A DNA stretch of 64,000 bases from Streptomyces parvulus. Its GTDB lineage: Bacteria > Actinomycetota > Actinomycetes > Streptomycetales > Streptomycetaceae. The stretch lies in NCBI RefSeq assembly GCF_014648855.1, contig NZ_BMRX01000010.1, positions 1 to 64,000 of the forward strand, given 5' to 3'. Shown here one piece after another: positions 8,922 to 15,737 of this stretch; the stretch's first letter is position 1; each line of letters begins with the position of its first letter. The position numbers and the translations under genes are program-made. The notes below the pieces were generated by a model. That model did not search any database. It saw only the letters and a list, made by a program, of their open reading frames with translations, and was not told the DNA's origin.

Positions 8922-9731
8922 TCAGCGGCGGCCGGTGAGGGACCTCGCGGAGACCGGGAAGTCGAAATAGGTGTCCGGGTGGGGCTCCGGGCGGTAGGTG
9001 AAATGCCACCACTCCTCGGGGAGGTTCACCAGTCCGACGTCCTCCAGGGTGTTCTTGAGCAGCAGCCGGTTGGCGCGCGCGCTGCCCTGGATGCGGGGGT
9101 CGAGGGTGTGGGAGCGGGTGTCGAAGCAGTCGTAGCCGGTGCCCATGTCCACGGAACTGTCGGGGAAGCGCTCGCTGCGGGGGGCGAAGCAGGACACCAG
9201 GGGCTGTCCGGGCCGGTACGGCGGGGTGGGCCCGGCCGGGAGGCGCACGATCGTCAGGTCCATGGTCGAGCCCCGGCTGTGGCCGGACTTCTCCGCGATG
9301 TAGCCGTCGTCGAAGAGGCGGGTCTTGTCGACCTCCGGGTAGAACTCGGCCTTCATCCTCTGGTCGTCGAGGTCTTCGGCCCAGCGGACGAAGTGGTCGA
9401 CGGCGCGCTGCGGCCGGTAGCAGTCGTACACCTTCAGGGAGTAGCCCTGGCGCAGCAGCCGGATCTGGGCCTTGTGGAGGGCCTTGGCCGCGGGTCGGGT
9501 GAGGATGCACAGGGGCTGCCGGTAGCCGTCGACCCGCTCGCCGACGAAGTTGTGGGGGGTGACATAGCGGATCTCCTCGATGATCGTCGGGTCGACGCTC
9601 CGGAGGGCCACGAAGTCCTCGGGGGCCCGTGGTTCGGGCCGGGCCTGCGCGCCGGCGGGGACGGCCGTGACGGCGAGCAGGGCAGTGAGGGCGGTGACCA
9701 GAGCGCGCAGCGGGGTCGGGAGTCGTGTCAT
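8922..9731 (-). CDS. Secreted D-alanyl-D-alanine dipeptidase (VanX/DdpX family, peptidase M15D)
   Basis: Zinc dipeptidase that cleaves D-Ala-D-Ala, probably in cell-wall turnover outside the membrane. The 269-residue product starts with a Sec signal peptide (MTRLPTPLRALV then a hydrophobic stretch and AQA at about 27-29). The M15D motif SGHSRGSTMDLT supplies a zinc His and Asp, and EEWWHF near the C-terminus supplies the catalytic Glu and last His. The signal peptide argues against a cytoplasmic VanX resistance role, and no vanH/vanA genes are present. Start chosen at 9731, where the signal peptide begins; longer upstream sequence has none. Confidence 0.88.
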   Translation of the reverse strand: MTRLPTPLRALVTALTALLAVTAVPAGAQARPEPRAPEDFVALRSVDPTIIEEIRYVTPHNFVGERVDGYRQPLCILTRPAAKALHKAQIRLLRQGYSLKVYDCYRPQRAVDHFVRWAEDLDDQRMKAEFYPEVDKTRLFDDGYIAEKSGHSRGSTMDLTIVRLPAGPTPPYRPGQPLVSCFAPRSERFPDSSVDMGTGYDCFDTRSHTLDPRIQGSARANRLLLKNTLEDVGLVNLPEEWWHFTYRPEPHPDTYFDFPVSARSLTGRR

Positions 9732-9880
9732 GTTCCCTGCGTCTATCAGGGCCGGCTCGGGCGGGGGAAGGGGGCGGGCCGTCCGCGGGGCACGCGGGTG
9801 CGGCGCCGGCCGGTCGGAATCCCTCGTGAACGTCTCATGAACTGGGCCCACGCGGGTGCCGACGGCGCAATCCTGCTCCC

Positions 9881-11506
9881 GTGCGCTCCTGGACGGACAC
9901 TCTCCGCTTCGCCTTCCAGCCGGTGGTCAATCTGCTGACCGGCGGGGTCGCGGCGCTGGAGATACTCGCCCGTCCGGAGGGGGGCGACATCCTCGCCGAG
10001 GCGCGCCGCGACCCCGAACTCGACGGCCGCCTCGCGGTGTCGGCGCTGCGCGCGGCGGTGCGCCGGGAGACGCTGCTGCCGCTGCACGTCAACGTGTTCG
10101 CGGGCACCCTCGCCGACCTGGGCGGACTGCAACCGCTGCACGACGCGGTCCGGGAGGCGAGCCGGATGCCGTGGGAGGTGACGCTGGACGTCTGCCCGCC
10201 GTACACGCACGTGCCGCGCAAGGCGCTCCTGGACGCGCTGGCCGGGCTGCGGGGGCAGGGGTTCCGGATCTGCGCGGACGGCGTCGGGGACGGGGACGCG
10301 CCGCTGCGGCTGCTGACGGACCTGGCACCGGAGCTGGTCAAGCTCGACGCGTCGCTGCTGGCCAGGCCGGCGGCGGTGCGGGCGATGCGGGTGCTGTGCG
10401 ACGGGATGGGGGCGCTGCTGTCCGTCGAGGGGGTGGAGACGGAGGGGCAGTGCGCCGTCGCGCGGGCGGCCGGGGCGCAGTTGGCGCAGGGCGAGCTGTT
10501 CGCGCCGCCGGCCCGGCTGCCGGCGGCCGACGTGTACGTCCCCTCCGGCTCGCCCGGCGTTCTCCCGGCGCCCCGCTCCGGGCCGCCGGTGCGGCAGTTC
10601 GTGCGCCCCGCGGCGCTGCTGCCCGCGACGGCCTCGGCGGGGCAGGTGCGTGCCCTGCTGACCGGGTCGCCCGACGTGTCCGGGGTGCTGCTCGTGGACC
10701 GCGCCGGCGTGCCGGTGCGCTCGGTGCACCGCTCGCGCTTCCTGCTGTCCATGTCGGCGCGCTACGGGCACGCCCTGTACGCCGACCGCCCCGCCGCGAA
10801 GCTGGGCGACGCGCCGCGGACGGTGGGCGTCGACGCGACGGCCTGGGAGGTGCTGGAGGTGGTGGCCGTCGGCGGCCGGGACCGCACCTCGGACGACGTC
10901 GCCGTGGTCGACGCGCACGGGCGGTGCGTGGGCGTGGTACGGCTGGCCGACCTGGTGCGGGCGCTGGCGGAGAGCCGGGTGGAGGAGGCGGCGGGACTCA
11001 ATCCGCTGACCCGGCTGCCCGGTTCGGACGCAATCACGGTCGAGGTGGACCGGCGGATCGCGGCTGGGCGGCCGTTCGCGCTGAGCTGGCTCGACGTGGA
11101 CCGCTTCAAGGAGGTGAACGACGGGGCCGGGTTCGCCGCCGGCGACGAGCTGATCCGGTCGGTCGGGCAGGCGCTGCTCCGCTCGGCGCAGGGCACCACG
11201 CGCGTGGGGCACATCGGCGGGGACGACTTCCTGGTGCTCACCGAACCGGAGGGGCTGGATCCGCTGGCGGCCGCCGTGCTCGACGTGCCCTGGTCCGCCG
11301 GGGGCCTGGCCGTGACGCTCTCCCTGGCGACCGTCCTGTGCGCGCCGGGCACCGTCCCGGACCACCGGTACGCCGCGGCGGGCCTGGCGCCGCTCAAGAA
11401 GGCCGCCAAGGCGCTGCGCGGCGCCAGCTGGGTGCTGGGCCGGGCGGGCGCGCCGGGGTACGAGGTGCGGCGCGGCTCGGAGGTCTCGGCGGCGGCCGCG
11501 GGCTGA
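9881..11506 (+). CDS. EAL-CBS-GGDEF cyclic-di-GMP-type protein with degenerate EAL domain
   Basis: A 541-residue soluble protein with an N-terminal EAL domain (about 1-215), a linker, a CBS pair (about 245-365) and a C-terminal GGDEF domain (about 370-535). In the EAL domain the signature reads EILARP, VNVFAG, ADGVGDG in place of DDFGTG, and VEGVET, so one of the paired metal-binding aspartates is replaced by Gly. The GGDEF signature is GGDDF (in HIGGDDFLVL). Phosphodiesterase activity is therefore doubtful, and cyclase activity uncertain; it may be a nucleotide sensor. The only start is a GTG at 9881 without a clear ribosome site, so leaderless translation is possible. Confidence 0.88.
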   Translation: MRSWTDTLRFAFQPVVNLLTGGVAALEILARPEGGDILAEARRDPELDGRLAVSALRAAVRRETLLPLHVNVFAGTLADLGGLQPLHDAVREASRMPWEVTLDVCPPYTHVPRKALLDALAGLRGQGFRICADGVGDGDAPLRLLTDLAPELVKLDASLLARPAAVRAMRVLCDGMGALLSVEGVETEGQCAVARAAGAQLAQGELFAPPARLPAADVYVPSGSPGVLPAPRSGPPVRQFVRPAALLPATASAGQVRALLTGSPDVSGVLLVDRAGVPVRSVHRSRFLLSMSARYGHALYADRPAAKLGDAPRTVGVDATAWEVLEVVAVGGRDRTSDDVAVVDAHGRCVGVVRLADLVRALAESRVEEAAGLNPLTRLPGSDAITVEVDRRIAAGRPFALSWLDVDRFKEVNDGAGFAAGDELIRSVGQALLRSAQGTTRVGHIGGDDFLVLTEPEGLDPLAAAVLDVPWSAGGLAVTLSLATVLCAPGTVPDHRYAAAGLAPLKKAAKALRGASWVLGRAGAPGYEVRRGSEVSAAAAG

Positions 11507-11509
11507 ACG

Positions 11510-11535
11510 GCCCCGTCCCGGGCCGCGGGCGGGGC
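11510..11535 (+). terminator. Possible terminator after the EAL-GGDEF gene
   Basis: Short arms GCCCCG and CGGGGC with further GC pairing inside, immediately after the stop at 11506. No T run, so moderate support only. Confidence 0.4.
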
Positions 11536-11593
11536 GGAACGTCGGCCACGCGCGCGGGGTGACGCGTCGTCGCAACGGTTGCCGTCGCCCACC

Positions 11594-11622
11594 TTGACGC
11601 TCCCCGGGCGCCGGTGAACACT
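11594..11622 (+). promoter_or_regulatory. Candidate promoter for glpF-glpK
   Basis: TTGACG and AACACT separated by 17 bases, about 200 bp before the glpF start. It lies in the 318-bp gap 11507-11824, which otherwise shows no gene. No IclR/GylR-like regulator gene is adjacent. Confidence 0.45.
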
Positions 11623-11824
11623 TCCGGTGTCGGTCGACATCGCCGTACATCTCGGCGTATTCCGGCGCCGCGTCGCGCGGGCTCCCCACTGTCGGGGGGC
11701 CGCTCCCCCGCGGCCGCTACGGCACGCTCGTCACCCACGCCCCCGCGGCGGAACCCGCCATGGGAACGCACCCCGCACGTGAGGACCGGGGCCGACCGTC
11801 CCGGGCCAGGCCCCAGGAGCCGCC

Positions 11825-12583
11825 ATGAGCAACGGAGACATCTTCGTCGGCGAGATCATCGGCACGGCGATCCTCATCCTCTTCGGCGCGGGCGTCTGCG
11901 CCGCCGTGACCCTGCGCCACAGCAAGGCGCGGGCGTCGGGATGGGTGGTGATCGCGTTCGGCTGGGGGTTCGGTGTGCTGGCGGGCGCGTACACCGCGGC
12001 GCCGCTGTCGGGCGGGCACCTCAATCCCGCCGTCACCCTGGGGATCGCCGTCGACACCGGCGAGTGGGGCAAGGTGTGGGTCTACCTGCTCGGGCAGTTC
12101 GCCGGGGCGATGCTGGGCGCGGTCCTGTGCTACCTCACGTACTTCGCCCAGTTCCAGGCCAACGTCCGCCGGACCGACGGTACCGACGCCACCGACGCCA
12201 CCGACGACGGGCCCGTGCCGACGCTCGGTGTCTTCTCCACGATCCCGGAGATCCGGAACCCGGTCGCCAACCTGGTCACCGAGATCATCGCGACCGTGGG
12301 GCTCGTGCTGCCGGTCCTGGCCTTCGGACTCACCGAGGGGCTCGGCGAGTCCGGGACACTGGTCCTGATCGTCTCCCTGCTCGTGGTCGGCATCGGACTC
12401 TCCCTCGGCGGACCCACCGGATACGCCATCAACCCCGCGCGCGACCTCGGCCCCCGCATCGTGCACACCTTCCTGCCGATCCCCAACAAGGGCACCTCCG
12501 ACTGGGGTTACGCCTGGATCCCGGTGGCCGGACCGCTGATCGGCGGGGCGTTGGCGGGGCTCGTCTACAACCTGGCCTTCTGA
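11825..12583 (+). CDS. glpF: Glycerol facilitator (aquaglyceroporin, MIP family)
   Basis: Integral membrane channel for glycerol uptake, 252 residues with six hydrophobic spans. Both pore motifs are present: NPA at 67-69 (GGHLNPAVTLG) and at 203-205 (GYAINPARDLGPR). Asp207 directly after the second NPAR is the residue typical of glycerol-conducting rather than water-only channels. The ATG at 11825 follows AGGAGCC. glpK starts 52 bp downstream in the same direction, so imported glycerol would be phosphorylated at once. A loop of repeated Thr-Asp residues (about 119-130) is unusual but lies between spans. Confidence 0.95.
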   Translation: MSNGDIFVGEIIGTAILILFGAGVCAAVTLRHSKARASGWVVIAFGWGFGVLAGAYTAAPLSGGHLNPAVTLGIAVDTGEWGKVWVYLLGQFAGAMLGAVLCYLTYFAQFQANVRRTDGTDATDATDDGPVPTLGVFSTIPEIRNPVANLVTEIIATVGLVLPVLAFGLTEGLGESGTLVLIVSLLVVGIGLSLGGPTGYAINPARDLGPRIVHTFLPIPNKGTSDWGYAWIPVAGPLIGGALAGLVYNLAF

Positions 12584-12635
12584 AGCACGGCCCTCAGCAC
12601 GGCCCTCTGTCCCGGAACCCAGCCAAGGGGTAGCC

Positions 12636-14171
12636 ATGACGGACCACTCCACCAAGTACGTCGCCGCGATCGACCAGGGCACCACCTCCAGCCGCTGCAT
12701 CGTCTTCGACGCCGACGGCGCGATCGTCGCGGCCGACCAGCGCGAACACCGGCAGATCTTCCCCAAGCCCGGCTGGGTGGAGCACGACGCCACCGAGATC
12801 TGGTCCAAGGTGCAGGCGGTGGTCGCCGGGGCGATCGCCCGGGCCGGGCTGCGCGCCGACCAGCTCAGCGCGCTGGGCATCACCAACCAGCGCGAGACGA
12901 CGGTGCTGTGGGACCGGGCTACCGGCAAGCCGGTGCACAACGCCATCGTCTGGCAGGACACCCGTACGTCGGCACTGTGCCGCCAGCTGGGCGGCACCGA
13001 CGGGCAGGACCGTTTCCGCGGGACGACCGGGCTGCCGCTGGCCAGCTACTTCTCCGGACCCAAGGCCGCCTGGCTGCTCGACAACGTGCCCGGCCTCAGG
13101 GCCCGCGCCGAGCGGGGCGAGATCGCCTTCGGCACCGTCGACTCCTGGCTGATCTGGAACCTCACCGGCGGCACCGAAGGCGGACGGCACGTCACCGACG
13201 TCACCAACGCCGGGCGCACCATGCTGATGGACCTGCGGGCCCTCCAGTGGGACCCGGCCATCCTCGCGGCGATGAACATCCCCGAGGCCGTGCTCCCCGA
13301 GATCCGTTCCTCGGCCGAGGTGTACGGCACCGCCGTCGGCCCGCTCGCCGGCGTGCCCGTGGCCGCCGCGCTCGGCGACCAGCACGCGGCCGTGTTCGGG
13401 CAGGCCTGCTACGACGTGGGCTCGGCCAAGAACACCTACGGCACGGGCAGTTTCCTACTGCTCAACACCGGTGACCGGCCGGTGCCGTCGAAGAGCGGGC
13501 TGCTCACCACGATGGGCTACAAGATCGGCGACGAGGCCCCGGTCTACTGCCTGGAGGGCTCGATCGCGGTCACCGGTTCCCTGGTGCAGTGGTTCCGCGA
13601 CCAGCTGGGCATCATCCGCGACGCGGACGAGATCGAACCCCTGGCGGCGAGCGTGGCGGACAACGGGGGCGCCTACATCGTGCCCGCGTTCTCGGGGCTC
13701 TTCGCGCCGTACTGGCGCTCCGACGCCCGCGGTGTCGTCACCGGCCTCACCCGGTACGTCACCAAGGCGCATCTGGCCCGCGCGGTACTGGAGGCGACGA
13801 GCTGGCAGACACGGGAGGTCGTGGACGCGATGTACGAGGACTCCGGCGTGCGCATCACGACCCTGAAGGTGGACGGGGGCATGACGGGGAACGGCCTGCT
13901 GATGCAGCACCAGGCGGACGTGCTCGGCGTGCCCGTGATCCGGCCCCGCGTCTCCGAGACGACCTGCCTCGGCGCCGCGTACGCGGCCGGCCTGGCCACC
14001 GGCGTGTGGAACGGCCTGGACGAGCTGCGGGCGCACTGGCGGCGGGACGCCGAGTGGGCACCCGCGATGGAGCGGGCGGTGCGTGAGCGCGAGTACCGCA
14101 ACTGGCGCAGGGCGGTGGAGCGGAGCTTCGGGTGGCTGGAGGACGAGGACGGCCGGGGCGCGTCGGGCTGA
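12636..14171 (+). CDS. glpK: Glycerol kinase
   Basis: FGGY-family kinase that phosphorylates glycerol to sn-glycerol 3-phosphate in the cytoplasm. The 511-residue protein has the phosphate-binding loop DQGTTSSR (13-20), the glycerol-site segment FPKPGWVEHDATEIW, NQRETTVLWDR, and the C-terminal TTLKVDGGMTGNGLLMQ motif. Length matches the family (about 500). Start at 12636 follows AAGGGG. It ends about 70 bp before the stop of the convergent conservon gene cvnD. glpD (glycerol-3-phosphate dehydrogenase) is not in the window. Confidence 0.97.
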   Translation: MTDHSTKYVAAIDQGTTSSRCIVFDADGAIVAADQREHRQIFPKPGWVEHDATEIWSKVQAVVAGAIARAGLRADQLSALGITNQRETTVLWDRATGKPVHNAIVWQDTRTSALCRQLGGTDGQDRFRGTTGLPLASYFSGPKAAWLLDNVPGLRARAERGEIAFGTVDSWLIWNLTGGTEGGRHVTDVTNAGRTMLMDLRALQWDPAILAAMNIPEAVLPEIRSSAEVYGTAVGPLAGVPVAAALGDQHAAVFGQACYDVGSAKNTYGTGSFLLLNTGDRPVPSKSGLLTTMGYKIGDEAPVYCLEGSIAVTGSLVQWFRDQLGIIRDADEIEPLAASVADNGGAYIVPAFSGLFAPYWRSDARGVVTGLTRYVTKAHLARAVLEATSWQTREVVDAMYEDSGVRITTLKVDGGMTGNGLLMQHQADVLGVPVIRPRVSETTCLGAAYAAGLATGVWNGLDELRAHWRRDAEWAPAMERAVREREYRNWRRAVERSFGWLEDEDGRGASG

Positions 14172-14244
14172 GAGACGGCCGGGCACGCACGGGGCGCGGG
14201 CCGTTTCGGCGCCCGCGGCCCGTGGTCCGCGGCCGGCGCGCCGG

Positions 14245-14850
14245 TCAGGTCGTGACGGCGCGGCGGCGGTCGGCGGCCTGGGCCATCGCGTGCTGGACCA
14301 CGCCGACGAGCACCTCCTTGACCGACTCCCGGTCGCGGGCGTCGCACATCACCACGGGCACGTCGGGATCGAGGTCGAGTGCCTGGCGGACGGTCTCGGC
14401 GGGGTAGCGGGCCGAGCCCTCGAAGCAGTTGACGCCCACCAGGAAGGGGATGCCGCGGCGTTCGAAGTAGTCGACGGCGGCGAAGCAGTCCTCCAGGCGG
14501 CGGGTGTCGGCCAGCACGACCGCCCCGAGCGCCCCTTCGGACAGCTCGTCCCACATGAACCAGAACCGCTCCTGCCCGGGCGTGCCGAACAGGTAGAGGA
14601 CCAGGTCCTCGCGCAGGGTGATGCGCCCGAAGTCCATGGCCACCGTGGTGGTGTGCTTCTGCTCCACGCCGCTCAGGTCGTCGACGGGCCGCCCCGCCTC
14701 GGTGAGCAGTTCCTCGGTGCGCAGCGGCCGGATCTCGCTGACCGCGCCGACCAGGGTGGTCTTGCCCACGCCGAAGCCGCCGGCCACCAGGATCTTGAGC
14801 GTGACGGGCTCGACCGGCGGCTTCCCGCGCTGGGAACGCCCGAAGATCAT
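14245..14850 (-). CDS. cvnD: Conservon protein CvnD, Ras-like small GTPase
   Basis: Last gene of a four-gene conservon, encoding a 201-residue MglA/Ras-like GTPase. The P-loop is AGGFGVGKTT (Gly24 to Thr31 region), the switch/G3 segment DFGRITL followed by LFGTPGQERF, and VNCFEG sits where the NKxD specificity motif is expected, so it departs from consensus as in other CvnD proteins. It probably acts at the membrane with CvnA-C in a signalling complex. Start at 14850, 46 bp after cvnC. No cytochrome P450 (CvnE) follows, unlike some conservons. Confidence 0.92.
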   Translation of the reverse strand: MIFGRSQRGKPPVEPVTLKILVAGGFGVGKTTLVGAVSEIRPLRTEELLTEAGRPVDDLSGVEQKHTTTVAMDFGRITLREDLVLYLFGTPGQERFWFMWDELSEGALGAVVLADTRRLEDCFAAVDYFERRGIPFLVGVNCFEGSARYPAETVRQALDLDPDVPVVMCDARDRESVKEVLVGVVQHAMAQAADRRRAVTT

Positions 14851-14896
14851 CGGTTTTCTCTCCTCACGATGCCGCCCGGCCCGGAGCCGGGAGGTG

Positions 14897-15292
14897 TCAC
14901 AGTGCCCTCAGTCCGCTGATCACGTCGCGCAGGATGTTCTCGTCCGGCAGCTCGGCGGGAGGCACGGGCCGGTTGACGTGGACGAGGTCCTCGTCCACGA
15001 GGTCGCCGACCAGGACCCGTACGACCCCGACCGGCAGGTCGAGTTCGGCGGCGAGTTCGGCGACGGACTGCGGGGCCTGCCGGCACAGGCCCACGATGTC
15101 CACGTGCTCCGGCGAGAGGCTGACGTCCGCCTCGGGATCGTCCGCGTGGGGCTCCGTCACGACCACCGCGATCAGGTCGAGGCGGTGCTGGGCCGCGCTG
15201 GTGGTGCGGCCGCGCGTCATGGCGTACGGACGGACGACGGGGCCGGCCTCGTCGTCGAACCAGTGGTTTCTTCCCTGACCGTCTGCGCTCAT
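14897..15292 (-). CDS. cvnC: Conservon protein CvnC (DUF742)
   Basis: A 131-residue DUF742 protein with a winged-helix-like core (LCRQAPQSVAELAAELDLPV then GVVRVLVGDL), the standard third member of Streptomyces conservons. Start taken at 15292 (MSADGQGRNHW), which gives the usual N-terminus and leaves 10 bp after the cvnB stop; the longer open frame to 15322 would overlap cvnB. Known family role is as a partner in the membrane-associated CvnA-D complex; the exact biochemical role is not established from sequence. Confidence 0.9.
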   Translation of the reverse strand: MSADGQGRNHWFDDEAGPVVRPYAMTRGRTTSAAQHRLDLIAVVVTEPHADDPEADVSLSPEHVDIVGLCRQAPQSVAELAAELDLPVGVVRVLVGDLVDEDLVHVNRPVPPAELPDENILRDVISGLRAL

Positions 15293-15302
15293 GTCATCCC
15301 AC

Positions 15303-15737
15303 TTACCCGCCCGAGGGCACATCGGTGCGTGGAGCGGTGGCCAGGTGTGCGCCGACCCGCTTGACGAGGAGGGTCATCTCGTAGGCGACCTGGCCGACGT
15401 CCGAGTCCGCGTCGGAGAGCACGGCGAGGCAGCTGCCGTCGCCCGCGGCGGTGACGAACAGGAAGGCGTCGTCGAGTTCGACGACCGTCTGCCGGACGCT
15501 GCCCGCCTCGAAGTGGCGTCCCACGCCCTTGGCGAGGCTGTGGAATCCCGACGCCACGGCGGCCAGGTGCTCGCTGTCCTCCCTGGTCAGGTCCTTGGAC
15601 GCGCCCGTGGCCAGGCCGTCGCCGGACAGCACGACTGCCTTGCGGATGCTCGCGACCCGGTCCACCAGGTCGTCGAGGAGCCAGTTCAGCTCCCCGGACT
15701 TGGTCGCGCTGTGGCCGGTCGCCTTCGGTGCGGTCAT
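15303..15737 (-). CDS. cvnB: Conservon protein CvnB (roadblock/LC7 domain)
   Basis: A 144-residue roadblock/LC7 protein, related to MglB-type GTPase partners, so a likely regulator of the CvnD GTPase. The domain runs from LNWLLDDLVDRVASIRKAVV through FVTAAGDGSCLAVLSDAD to YEMTLLVKRVG. It is translationally coupled to cvnA: the cvnA TGA and the cvnB ATG share the bases 15734-15737. Confidence 0.92.
   Translation of the reverse strand: MTAPKATGHSATKSGELNWLLDDLVDRVASIRKAVVLSGDGLATGASKDLTREDSEHLAAVASGFHSLAKGVGRHFEAGSVRQTVVELDDAFLFVTAAGDGSCLAVLSDADSDVGQVAYEMTLLVKRVGAHLATAPRTDVPSGG

Noticed and set aside
8922..9731. Vancomycin resistance VanX
   Set aside because: A signal peptide and the absence of vanH/vanA point to a cell-wall turnover dipeptidase.
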